From AWTP1-13 sp035714005 (GTDB taxonomy: Bacteria > Pseudomonadota > Alphaproteobacteria > Rhizobiales > Hyphomicrobiaceae): a DNA stretch of 17,108 nucleotides. Shown here in pieces: positions 1 to 7,208 of this stretch. The translations under genes and the position numbers were made by a program. Each line of letters starts with the position of its first letter. Position 1 is the first letter of the stretch. Below the pieces are notes generated by a model. It saw nothing but the letters and a program-made list of their open reading frames with translations, was not told where the DNA came from and did no database searches. The stretch is from positions 1-17,108 of the forward strand of contig DASTMQ010000408.1 in assembly GCA_035714005.1 (NCBI GenBank), read 5' to 3'.

Positions 1-412
1 CACCGACGGATCAGATCTGGCCTGGAAAGCCGTCGAGATGGGATTGAAGCTGGCCAAGGCGCATCGTGCCCGCGTCACCGCCATAACGGTGTCGGAGCCC
101 TGGTCGCTCGCCTATTCCAGCCACGGGTCCGTCACGGTTCCATTCGATGCCTACGAACAGGCTGCCGCCACGGCGGCATCGAAGATCCTCTCCGCTGTTG
201 GCAACCTCGCCAATGAGTTGGACGTCGACTGCGCCACCGCACATCTCAAGGAGCACCCGGCCGACGGCATCGTGCAGGCGGCCCAGACCAGGCAATGCGA
301 CTTGATCGTCATGGCCTCGAACGGCCGACGTGGCCTTTCCCGCCTCATGCTGGGCAGTCAGGCCGCGCGGGTTCTGACGCACAGTGCGGTGCCTGTGCTC
401 ATTTGCAAGTGA
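1..412 (+). CDS. Universal stress protein (UspA family), 5'-truncated
   Basis: The reading frame is already open at base 2 and ends with TGA at 410-412, so the gene begins outside the window; the Met at 38 is internal. The visible 136 residues cover most of a single Usp domain of about 140-150 residues. Near the C-terminus is the ATP-binding signature G-x2-G-x9-G-S (GRRGLSRLMLGS), followed by the typical last strand ending in VPVLICK. An acidic DLIVMAS strand precedes it. Usp proteins are small cytoplasmic nucleotide-binding proteins induced by starvation or low oxygen; the precise role here is unknown. The next gene starts 24 bases downstream on the same strand, so it probably belongs to the same operon as the 3-hydroxybutyrate genes. 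The family call is secure; the true start cannot be seen. Confidence 0.93.
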   Translation, partial: TDGSDLAWKAVEMGLKLAKAHRARVTAITVSEPWSLAYSSHGSVTVPFDAYEQAAATAASKILSAVGNLANELDVDCATAHLKEHPADGIVQAAQTRQCDLIVMASNGRRGLSRLMLGSQAARVLTHSAVPVLICK

Positions 413-436
413 TCAACCTTTGCAGAAAGTATCTCC

Positions 437-1213
437 ATGAAATTGAACGGAAAAATCGCCTTCATCACCGGAGCAGCCAGTGGCATCGGCCATTCAATCG
501 CCAAACGCTTTCTGGAGGCAGAGGGCCGCGTGGTGATCGCCGACCTCAACCTCGAGGCCGCGCGTAGTGCCGCAAGCGCCTTGGCAGACAAGAAGTCGGC
601 GATGGCGGTCGCCATGGACGTGGCCAATGAGGATCAGGTCAATGCCGGTGTCCGCGAAGCCATCACCGCCTTCGGCCGCATCGACGTTCTGGTATCGAAT
701 GCCGGCATCCAGATCGTGCACCCGATCGAGGAGTTTCCCTTTGCCGAGTGGAAGCGCATGTTGGCCATCCACCTCGACGGCGCCTTCCTGACGACCAAGG
801 CGTGCATTCAACATATGTACCGGCAGAACTCGGGGGCCCTGATCTACATGGGCTCCGTGCACAGCTATGAGGCCTCACCGCTGAAAGCCGCCTACGTGAC
901 CGCAAAGCACGGCCTGCTTGGGCTCATGCGAACCATGGCCAAAGAAGGTGCCAAGCACAATGTGCGCGCCAATATCATCTGCCCCGGTTTCGTGCGCACG
1001 CCCTTGGTCGATAAGCAAATCCCCGAGCAAGCCAAGGAACTCGGCATCTCGGAAGAGCGCGTCATAAAAGAAGTGATGCTCGGCGAGACGGTGGATAAAG
1101 AATTCACCACCGTCGATGATGTGGCCGACGTCGCGCTGATGCTGGCCGCTTTCCAGAGCAAGGCCCTGACCGGTCAGTCCGTTGTCGTCAGCCACGGCTG
1201 GCATATGAACTAG
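437..1213 (+). CDS. bdhA: D-3-hydroxybutyrate dehydrogenase (SDR family)
   Basis: This 258-residue protein is a classical short-chain dehydrogenase that would oxidise (R)-3-hydroxybutyrate to acetoacetate with NAD+ in the cytoplasm. The cofactor motif TGAASGIG is at residues 11-18, NAG at 88-90, and the catalytic residues are Ser140, Tyr153 and Lys157 (YVTAK). Gln92, His142, Lys150 and Gln194 fall where bacterial 3-hydroxybutyrate dehydrogenases bind the substrate carboxylate, offset by two from the Pseudomonas fragi enzyme as I recall it. The C-terminus VVSHGWHMN also matches that family. The ATG at 437 gives the usual length of about 258-260 residues; the ribosome site before it is weak. 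It lies between the stress protein gene (24 bases) and atoD (36 bases). The neighbouring CoA-transferase strongly supports a role in ketone-body or polyhydroxybutyrate breakdown. Confidence 0.92.
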   Translation: MKLNGKIAFITGAASGIGHSIAKRFLEAEGRVVIADLNLEAARSAASALADKKSAMAVAMDVANEDQVNAGVREAITAFGRIDVLVSNAGIQIVHPIEEFPFAEWKRMLAIHLDGAFLTTKACIQHMYRQNSGALIYMGSVHSYEASPLKAAYVTAKHGLLGLMRTMAKEGAKHNVRANIICPGFVRTPLVDKQIPEQAKELGISEERVIKEVMLGETVDKEFTTVDDVADVALMLAAFQSKALTGQSVVVSHGWHMN

Positions 1214-1249
1214 CCCGCCGAGGGTGGGCAGCAAGGGATCGAGCGCGCC

Positions 1250-1897
1250 ATGAAAACGATCTCAATCGAAAGCGCCGCTGCCATGATTCCCGACGGCGCC
1301 AGCCTCATGATTGGCGGTTTCATGGGCGTCGGTACCCCCGAGCGCCTGATTGACGAGCTCGTGCGGCAGCACAAGCGCAAGCTGGCGGTTATTGCCAACG
1401 ATACGGCCATTCCGGGCAAGGGTATCGGCAAGCTCGTGACCGCGGGGCTGCTCGACAAGGTCATAGCGAGCCACATCGGTCTCAATCCCGATACCCAACA
1501 ACAAATGATCGCCGGCAAGATCGCCGTCGATCTGATCCCACAAGGCACGCTGATCGAGCGCATTCGCGCCGGTGGCTCGGGACTCGGCGGCATCCTTACA
1601 CCGACCGGCGTCGGTACCGTGGTCGAGGATGGCAAGCGCAAAATCGACGTCAATGGCGCGAGCTATCTGCTGGAGACCGCATTGCGCGCCGATTTTGCCC
1701 TGGTGCACGCCTTTCTTGCAGATTATTCCGGCAACCTGTCCTACGCGCTGACCGCGCGTAACTTCAACCCCGTGATCGCCCTGGCCGCGGATACGGTGAT
1801 CGTAACCGCGGATCATGTCGTTCCTGTCGGCGTGATCGCACCCGACCACGTCGTTACCCCTGCCGCGGTAGTCGACTATCTTGTCGCCAATAGGTGA
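1250..1897 (+). CDS. atoD: Acetoacetate CoA-transferase, alpha subunit
   Basis: This 215-residue protein is the A subunit of a family I CoA-transferase, which works as an A2B2 complex moving CoA from a donor acyl-CoA to acetoacetate. Motifs include GGFMGVGTPE near residue 22, IANDTAIPGKGIG, KVIASHIGLNPDTQ, PQGTLIERIRAGGSGLGG, TPTGVGTVVE and ARNFNPVIALAAD. The pattern is closer to E. coli AtoD (acetyl-CoA:acetoacetate CoA-transferase) than to mitochondrial-type succinyl-CoA transferases, judged from memory. The ATG follows an AAGGGA-like ribosome site. The stop lies only four bases before the start of atoA, indicating an operon and probable translational coupling. Acetoacetate made by the preceding dehydrogenase is the obvious substrate. 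Succinyl-CoA or another acyl-CoA as donor cannot be excluded. Confidence 0.93.
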   Translation: MKTISIESAAAMIPDGASLMIGGFMGVGTPERLIDELVRQHKRKLAVIANDTAIPGKGIGKLVTAGLLDKVIASHIGLNPDTQQQMIAGKIAVDLIPQGTLIERIRAGGSGLGGILTPTGVGTVVEDGKRKIDVNGASYLLETALRADFALVHAFLADYSGNLSYALTARNFNPVIALAADTVIVTADHVVPVGVIAPDHVVTPAAVVDYLVANR

Positions 1898-1901
1898 AAG
1901 C

Positions 1902-2552
1902 ATGGATGCGCAGACCGTCATTGCCAAGCGCATCGCGCGCGAATTGCGTCCGGGAATGCTCGTCAATCTTGGCATCGGCATTCCGACGCTGGTCGCAAAC
2001 TTCGTTCCCGAGGGCGTGAATGTGTTCTTTCAGTCCGAGAATGGACTGATTGGCACTGGGCCGATTCCGGAAGACGGTATGGCGCACCCGACGCTGACCG
2101 ACGCGGGTGGACAGCCCGTCAGTGCCCTGCCGGGCGCCGCCACCTTCGATAGCGCCATGTCGTTCGCGCTCATTCGCGGCGGCCACCTCGACATGACCGT
2201 TCTGGGCGGCCTTCAGGTCGACGTCCGGGGGCGGCTCGCCAACTGGATGATCCCGGGAAAGATGGTGCCGGGAATGGGCGGGGCGATGGATCTCGTTACC
2301 GGTGCCAAGCGGGTCATCGTGGCGATGCAGCACACTGCCAAGGGCAAACCGAAGATCGTCAAGGAGTGTGGCTTGCCGCTGACCTCGGTCAGGTGCGTTG
2401 ACCTGGTCGTAACCGAGATGGCGGTGATCGGTTTTGCCGGCGGGCAGGCGACCCTGCTTGAGACCGCCCCCGGAGTGTCCGTCGGACAAGTGGTCGAGGC
2501 CACCGAGGCCCCCCTGCGCAAGGCTGAGCGTATCGAGGAAATGCGGCTTTGA
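1902..2552 (+). CDS. atoA: Acetoacetate CoA-transferase, beta (catalytic) subunit
   Basis: This 216-residue B subunit carries the nucleophilic glutamate of family I CoA-transferases, Glu46 in the SENG motif (FFQSENGLIG), which forms the enzyme-CoA thioester. Other family features are NLGIGIPTLVANF near residue 22, LPGAATFDSAMSFALIRGGH, and the stretch LANWMIPGKMVPGMGGAMD. ATG at 1902 is chosen over an in-frame TTG at 1881. It has GGTGA close upstream, gives the standard N-terminus (MDAQTVIAKRIA) and avoids overlap with atoD. Together with AtoD it would activate acetoacetate to acetoacetyl-CoA, which a thiolase (not in this window) would split. A terminator follows immediately. Confidence 0.93.
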   Translation: MDAQTVIAKRIARELRPGMLVNLGIGIPTLVANFVPEGVNVFFQSENGLIGTGPIPEDGMAHPTLTDAGGQPVSALPGAATFDSAMSFALIRGGHLDMTVLGGLQVDVRGRLANWMIPGKMVPGMGGAMDLVTGAKRVIVAMQHTAKGKPKIVKECGLPLTSVRCVDLVVTEMAVIGFAGGQATLLETAPGVSVGQVVEATEAPLRKAERIEEMRL

Positions 2553-2553
2553 G

Positions 2554-2610
2554 GCGCGCCGCCGTCACCAGCGTAGCTGTGATGGGCTTTGCCCGTGGCG
2601 CGCTTTTATT
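2554..2610 (+). terminator. Rho-independent terminator of the usp-bdhA-atoDA operon
   Basis: Seven perfectly complementary bases (GCGCGCC at 2554-2560 and GGCGCGC at 2597-2603) enclose a further partly paired stretch, and TTTTATT follows at 2604-2610. It starts right after the atoA stop codon and lies between convergent genes. Confidence 0.65.
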
Positions 2611-2655
2611 CGCCCGGTCGGCGGCGGCGCTGCGACGCCGTGCGGGCGCGGATCG

Positions 2656-4359
2656 CTAGCCCTGGCCGTTGTCCTCGACGAGGCCGAGCAACGACATGCC
2701 GCGTTCGAGCCCACCAACTTTTTCGCTGAGATCGTCGGCGCGCAACAGGTCGCGCACGGCACCATGGGCGCCGACGACACGCAACGCGATGCCGTGGCGC
2801 TCGAGCTCGCTATGCAACTCATGCAGCATGCGCGAGCCGGCGAGATCGACGATGGGGGAGGCCGAGAGATCGCACACAACCAAGCGAATTTTCGCCGGCC
2901 CTGTTGACTGCAGGCGGTCGAGCACGATTTCGAGCACGCTGTCTGCGTTAATGTAGATGAGCGACGCTTCCGGGCGAAAGGCGATCACGCTCACCAGCGG
3001 TTCGTTTTCCGGGTGACGCGCGAGATCAGAGTAGAGGTTCGTTCCTGGCATACGGCCGAGAAAGGCCACGTGCGGGCGGGATGCTCGCGCCACCAGCATC
3101 AAGACCGAGACCACGGTCGCCAGCAAAATCCCTTGCAAAATTCCAAGCCAGAGCACGGCAGCGAGCGCGATTGCAGCAGCATAAAAGTCAAGCGGACTTA
3201 CCCGCCACATCCGCCGCAGCGCCCGAAAATCCAAAAGTCCCAATACCGCGGTCAGAACCACCGCGGCCAAGACCGCCTTTGGCAGGTTTTGCAAGAATTC
3301 GGTGAGAAAGACGAGGCAGAGTGCGAGCGTTATTGAGGCAATGATGAGCGCCAGTTGCGTGCGCGCGCCCGCCTTGTCGTTGACCACCGACTGCGAAAAT
3401 CCCCCCGCCACGGGATAGCCCTGCCCAACCGCGGCCGCGAGATTTGCCGCCCCCAGGCCGAGAAACTCCTGGCGCGTATCCACGGCATAGCCGTGCTTGG
3501 CGGCAAAGGTGCGGGCGGCGGAGATGCCTTCGATGTAGGCGAGAAGCAAGCACCCACCGGCCAGGGGTAGAATACCCTCCACGTCGCGCAAGCGCAGTGC
3601 CGGGGCCTGCAGGCTCGGCAGGCCGGCCGGAATGGTTCCCGTCGTCGGCACGCCAAGGGAGGGGAGCGCCAGCAGGTTGGCGGCGAGGAGGGAGAGCACG
3701 ACCACACCGAGGGCCACGGGCCTGCCCGGCAGGAGGCGATCGCCGAGCAGGAGTAGCACGATGGCCGCGACGCCGACGGCAAGCACGATGCCTTGCGTAT
3801 TGCCGATTTGGCTTACGACTAGCGCCGCGCGCTCAAAAAAATTTTGCCCACCCCCTGCCACCCCGAGCAGGCTTGGCAGTTGCGTCATCGCGATCGCCAG
3901 GCCGGCGCCTGCTTTGAACCCCACCAGGATGCTGTTGCTGATCAACCGTACCAACGCACTCAGGCGCAAGGCCCAGGCAAGCAGGCACAGGGCCGCCACC
4001 GTGAAGCCGGCGAGGCTTGCAATTTGCACATAGCGTTGGGCGTCGCCGCCCGCCATGTCCGCTACCGTTGCGGCAATCATGAGGGAAATCGCCGATGTCG
4101 GCCCGATCGCGAGCTGGCGTGAACTGCCCAGCACCGCGTAGGCGAGGCCACCCAACAGGTAACCGTAGATGCCGACTTGAAGCGGCAATCCCGCGAGCCC
4201 GGCATAGGCCAGCGAAACGGGAATGGCGTAGGCGGCAAGGGTAATGCCCGCCACCAGGTCATCGCGCAGCCAGGCGGCGCGGTATTGAGGCAGCCACTGG
4301 ACGATCGGGACGAACCGTAACCAGCGCGCCCAAAATTGGCGGTCGGCACTGTCCTTCAT
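2656..4359 (-). CDS. SulP family anion transporter with C-terminal STAS domain
   Basis: This 567-residue inner-membrane protein has the SulP layout: about ten or more hydrophobic segments from residue 30 to 430, then a cytoplasmic STAS domain from about 455 to 560. The N-terminal half contains the family signature around GLPLQVGIYGYLLGGLAYAVLGSS followed by RQLAIGPTSA; the middle has AGGFSQSVVNDKAGARTQ. The STAS core is VVCDLSASPIVDLAGSRML near 494-512. Members carry sulfate, bicarbonate or dicarboxylates; the sequence alone does not decide which. The ATG at 4359 is the first in frame and gives a normal length. It is downstream of the GNAT gene on the same strand, with a 185-base gap that could hold its own promoter, although I saw no convincing -35/-10 pair. 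Convergent with atoA. Confidence 0.93.
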   Translation of the reverse strand: MKDSADRQFWARWLRFVPIVQWLPQYRAAWLRDDLVAGITLAAYAIPVSLAYAGLAGLPLQVGIYGYLLGGLAYAVLGSSRQLAIGPTSAISLMIAATVADMAGGDAQRYVQIASLAGFTVAALCLLAWALRLSALVRLISNSILVGFKAGAGLAIAMTQLPSLLGVAGGGQNFFERAALVVSQIGNTQGIVLAVGVAAIVLLLLGDRLLPGRPVALGVVVLSLLAANLLALPSLGVPTTGTIPAGLPSLQAPALRLRDVEGILPLAGGCLLLAYIEGISAARTFAAKHGYAVDTRQEFLGLGAANLAAAVGQGYPVAGGFSQSVVNDKAGARTQLALIIASITLALCLVFLTEFLQNLPKAVLAAVVLTAVLGLLDFRALRRMWRVSPLDFYAAAIALAAVLWLGILQGILLATVVSVLMLVARASRPHVAFLGRMPGTNLYSDLARHPENEPLVSVIAFRPEASLIYINADSVLEIVLDRLQSTGPAKIRLVVCDLSASPIVDLAGSRMLHELHSELERHGIALRVVGAHGAVRDLLRADDLSEKVGGLERGMSLLGLVEDNGQG

Positions 4360-4544
4360 GCTGTCCGCTCATCCCAGACATCAGGCACCATGCTGACGCA
4401 CAGCATAGGCCCTCGCCAGTTAAACACAGCCAAAGCCCCGGCCCCGTCCGGAAACCTAGATCAGCCTTAAGATTTGTGCCGGAAGCGGCAATCTGGGTGC
4501 CGCATCGGCGCGGGTTGCGCCTGTTTCCTGGCAGAAGCCAGCGA

Positions 4545-5087
4545 TCACGACAGCTGCAGTGAAACATGCACGACGTCGGCCTCCCGCGTTTTGGTTGCGC
4601 GCAGCCCGCTTCTATCGAACACTTTCAACATGCCCGTATTTTCGGCCAGGACCTCGGCGAAAAGCAGCTCGAGCCCTGCGCTCCGCGCCAGGATCGCCAG
4701 GTGGCGCAGCAAGGCCGCGCCGATGCCTTGGCCCTGGTACTGATCAACGACTGCGAAGGCCAGCTCGGCCATTCTCGGTTGCGTGATGATGTAGCGGCCG
4801 CCACCGACGATCACCTGCTCCCCGTCCTCTTCGATCGCGGCAACGAGAGCGACGTGCTTTACGAAGTCGACATTCAGAAAAAAGGCAATCTCTTGCGGAT
4901 TGAACTGCCGTTTTGGCGTGAAAAAACGGCGTGACCGGGATTGCATGCTGAGGCGGTCTACCGCGGCCAGCATGTCGCCTCCGTCGTCTGGTCTCAGCGC
5001 ACGAAGCTCGAAGGCACGGCCATCGCGCAGCCTCTCACGTGCGGAATATGTCACAGCCTCTGGCATCGCCCACTGCGGCAAGCGCAC
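4545..5087 (-). CDS. GNAT family N-acetyltransferase, Pat-like
   Basis: A single GNAT domain of 180 residues. Motif A is clear: AFAVVDQYQGQGIGAALLRHL around 111-130, with the acetyl-CoA pyrophosphate-binding Q-x-x-G-x-G type loop QGQGIG at 118-123. Motif B follows as AENTGMLKVFDRSG (148-161). The N-terminal part, with LRPDD and a LSMQSRSRRFF segment at about 47-56, resembles the GNAT domain of Pat/YfiQ protein lysine acetyltransferases, which regulate acyl-CoA synthetases. This is a similarity by eye, and the large acyl-CoA-synthetase-like domain of Pat is absent. Two starts are possible: GTG at 5087 (used here) or ATG at 5066; neither has a good ribosome site. It sits between fabI and the SulP gene on the same strand. 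Target unknown: protein lysine or a small amine. Confidence 0.85.
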   Translation of the reverse strand: MRLPQWAMPEAVTYSARERLRDGRAFELRALRPDDGGDMLAAVDRLSMQSRSRRFFTPKRQFNPQEIAFFLNVDFVKHVALVAAIEEDGEQVIVGGGRYIITQPRMAELAFAVVDQYQGQGIGAALLRHLAILARSAGLELLFAEVLAENTGMLKVFDRSGLRATKTREADVVHVSLQLS

Positions 5088-5103
5088 CCTGTTCGAGCAA
5101 ACA

Positions 5104-5202
5104 TCAATTGCGCCCGCGCTTGGCCTTGCGGGTCATTTTTTTTTTGCGCCTCGCGAGGTGTCGCGCCGGGGCAATCTCCCAGATGTCGGAAGGCTCGGTC
5201 AT
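5104..5202 (-). CDS. Possible 32-residue basic peptide ORF with an A10 tract
   Basis: An ATG at 5202 on the minus strand, nine bases after the fabI stop, opens a 32-codon frame ending with TGA at 5104-5106, just before the GNAT gene. The peptide has an acidic, Trp-containing start (MTEPSDIWEI) and a strongly basic Lys/Arg tail. A run of ten A on the coding strand (complement of 5136-5145) encodes part of the lysine stretch. There is no good ribosome site and I recognise no homologue. It could be a real small protein in the operon, the remnant of a larger gene, or chance. Its tight fit between two co-directional genes is the only positional support. Confidence 0.25.
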   Translation of the reverse strand: MTEPSDIWEIAPARHLARRKKKMTRKAKRGRN

Positions 5203-5211
5203 GCTGGCTGC

Positions 5212-5994
5212 TCAATCGATAATGTGATAGCCGCCATCGATATAGAGCGTCTCACCGGTGATCAGCTTTGCGACATTCATGCCCAGGAAAGCCACGGCCG
5301 CACCGACCTCGTCGATCGATACCAGGCTGCGAGCCGGCGCCTTGCTCTGCGCCTTTTGCAGGAGCTCATCGAAGTCGGTAATCCCCGAGGCGGCGCGCGT
5401 CTTCAATGGCCCCGGTGAAATGGCGTGTACCCTGATGCCCTTTGGCCCGAGCTCCGCTGCGAGGTAACGGGTCGCCGATTCCAAGGCGGCCTTCACCGGG
5501 CCCATGACATTGTAGTGCTCCACCACGCGCTGCGAGCCATAGTAGGTCATGGTGAAGAGCACGCCGCCCTGTTGCATCAACGGCTCGGCCAGCTTGGCCA
5601 TTCTGATGAACGACCAGCAGGAGATATCCATTGCCAACAAGAACCCTGCCTTCGAGCAGTCGACGACGCGGCCCTGCAAATCCTGCTTTGGAGCGAAGGC
5701 GATGGAATGCAAGCACAAATCGAGGGCACCCCAGGTGGTCGTTATTTTATCAAACACGGCCTCCAACTCGCCATCGCGTTGCAGGTCCAGAGGCATGAAG
5801 ATGGGCGCCTTGATCTCCTTGGCTAACGGCTCGACATAAGGCTTCGACCTATCGTTGAGATAGGTCACGGCAACCTCCGCGCCGAAGGCGCGAAAGGCCT
5901 TGGCACACCCCCAGGCAATCGATTGATCGTTGGCGATGCCGGTTACCAGCGCTTTCTTGCCTTTCAATAGCGCGAGCGAGGCCACATCGATCAT
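5212..5994 (-). CDS. fabI: Enoyl-[acyl-carrier-protein] reductase (NADH), FabI type
   Basis: This 260-residue FabI-type reductase would reduce trans-2-enoyl thioesters with NAD(P)H. The N-terminus shows the FabI pattern (LLKGKKALVTGIANDQSIAWG). The catalytic set Tyr151, Tyr161 and Lys168 lies in the segment TYYGSQRVVEHYNVMGPVK, equivalent to E. coli Tyr146, Tyr156 and Lys163. The end is TGETLYIDGGYHIID. The residue matching E. coli Gly93 is Ala (HSIAFAP), a site where substitution affects triclosan binding. The start at 5994 is fixed by AAGGAG at 6003-6008, eight bases upstream, and by overlap with the ackA stop (ATGA); an upstream ATG at 6093 lies wholly inside ackA. Being the last core member of an acyl-phosphate operon, it may be a second FabI working on short acyl-CoA or acyl-ACP and not the housekeeping enzyme (inference). 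Confidence 0.92.
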   Translation of the reverse strand: MIDVASLALLKGKKALVTGIANDQSIAWGCAKAFRAFGAEVAVTYLNDRSKPYVEPLAKEIKAPIFMPLDLQRDGELEAVFDKITTTWGALDLCLHSIAFAPKQDLQGRVVDCSKAGFLLAMDISCWSFIRMAKLAEPLMQQGGVLFTMTYYGSQRVVEHYNVMGPVKAALESATRYLAAELGPKGIRVHAISPGPLKTRAASGITDFDELLQKAQSKAPARSLVSIDEVGAAVAFLGMNVAKLITGETLYIDGGYHIID

Positions 5995-7205
5995 GCGCGA
6001 TTCTCCTTCGGCCGGGGCGAAGCCTGTTGCTGCCAGACGCGCAGCGTGTGGCGTGCAATCATCAGCTCTTCGTCGGTGGGAATAACGTAGCAAGGCACGC
6101 CAGAGCCTGGTTGCGAAATCAGCGGACCGCCACTGGCATTGGCCGCTTCGTCGATTTTGAGCCCGAAGTAGGATAGCCGCCGCAGGATGGCGGCACGAAT
6201 GCTTGCCGCGTTTTCGCCAATTCCCGCCGTGAAGACGAACGCATCGATGCCGCCCATTGCCGCAACCAGCATGCCGGTAGACAGTTGCACCCGGTGGACG
6301 AAATAATCGAGCGCGAGTTTCGCCCGCGCTTGGGAACTCTCGAGCAATACCCTCACGTCATTGCTGACACCCGAGAGGGCCTTGAGGCCGCAATCATTAT
6401 AAAGCAGGTTCTCGATGGCCTTCCCGTCCATTCCCTTCTCGTTGATGAGGTAGAGCACGACGCCGGCATCGAGCTGACCCGGCCGGGTGCCCATCGGTAG
6501 GCCGTCAAGCGCCGTGAAGCCCATGGTGCTTTCAACGCTCTTTCCCGCCTGGATGGCGCACATGGAGGCGCCGCTGCCGAGATGCGCGACCACGATCCGA
6601 CCTTTGGCGACCTCGGGCGCGGTCTCCTCGAGGTGTCTGGCAATGTATTCATAGGAGAGGCCATGAAAGCCGTAGCGGCGCACGCCTTCCACATAGAATG
6701 TCTCGGGAATGGCGTAGCGGTCGGCGACCTCGGCATGCCCTCGATGAAAGGCGGTATCGAAGCAGGCAACCTGCAGCAGCTGCGGTTGCCGCTCGCGGAT
6801 CAAGCGGATCAGTCCGACGTTGTGGGGCTGGTGCAGAGGGGCGAGCGGGGATAGTCGCTCAAGCTCGCTCAGGGCCGCCGCGGTGATTTTCGTCGGTTCG
6901 GAATAGTTGGGACCGCCGTGCACGACCCGATGGCCAATTGCCGTCGGCAAGGTGCCGATCGTCGCCCGCAAGAACGCAATCACTTTATCGAGCGCCGCCG
7001 TTACGCTGCTGGCGTCAGGTTGAGACCAGGCCTGGTCGACAAGCACCCTGCCGTCGGCATTCCTAGCGAGCAGGCGCGGTCGGCTGCCGATGCCTTCCAT
7101 CTGACCCTTGAGCTGCCGCGCCAGACCGCCGCCGCCGGTGGCGGCGAACGACTGAAATTTGATGCTTGAGCTGCCGGCATTGAGCACAAGGATGGTCGGG
7201 GTCAT
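5991..7205 (-). CDS. ackA: Acetate kinase (acetate/propionate/butyrate kinase family)
   Basis: This 404-residue ASKHA-fold kinase makes ATP and a carboxylate from an acyl phosphate, or the reverse. Length is normal for AckA. Visible motifs: phosphate loop LNAGSSSIKFQ with Asn9; GHRVVHGG with Arg93; ACFDTAFH with Asp150; YGFHGLSYEYIA with His181; HLGSGASMCAI; MGTRPGQLD with Arg241; FTAGIGENA with Glu331; and PTDEELMIARHT near 377-388. These match the active-site residues of Methanosarcina acetate kinase (Arg91, Asp148, His180, Arg241, Glu384). It starts three bases after the stop of the phosphotransacylase gene and overlaps fabI by four bases, so the three are certainly co-transcribed. The partner is the acetyl/butyryl phosphotransferase upstream; substrate chain length is not decided by the sequence. 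Confidence 0.94.
   Translation of the reverse strand: MTPTILVLNAGSSSIKFQSFAATGGGGLARQLKGQMEGIGSRPRLLARNADGRVLVDQAWSQPDASSVTAALDKVIAFLRATIGTLPTAIGHRVVHGGPNYSEPTKITAAALSELERLSPLAPLHQPHNVGLIRLIRERQPQLLQVACFDTAFHRGHAEVADRYAIPETFYVEGVRRYGFHGLSYEYIARHLEETAPEVAKGRIVVAHLGSGASMCAIQAGKSVESTMGFTALDGLPMGTRPGQLDAGVVLYLINEKGMDGKAIENLLYNDCGLKALSGVSNDVRVLLESSQARAKLALDYFVHRVQLSTGMLVAAMGGIDAFVFTAGIGENAASIRAAILRRLSYFGLKIDEAANASGGPLISQPGSGVPCYVIPTDEELMIARHTLRVWQQQASPRPKENRA
6003..6008 (-). promoter_or_regulatory. Strong ribosome binding site for fabI inside ackA
   Basis: The minus strand reads AAGGAG eight bases before the fabI ATG at 5994. It lies within the last codons of ackA, and the two genes share ATGA (5991-5994). 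This settles the fabI start and suggests translational coupling. Confidence 0.8.
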
Positions 7206-7208
7206 GGC

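Noticed and set aside
1881..1901. TTG start for atoA
   Set aside because: It would overlap the end of atoD and places the ribosome site inside the coding region; ATG 1902 gives the conserved N-terminus.
5995..6093. Upstream start of fabI at 6093
   Set aside because: It lies wholly inside ackA and adds 33 residues absent from FabI proteins; ATG 5994 has a strong ribosome site.
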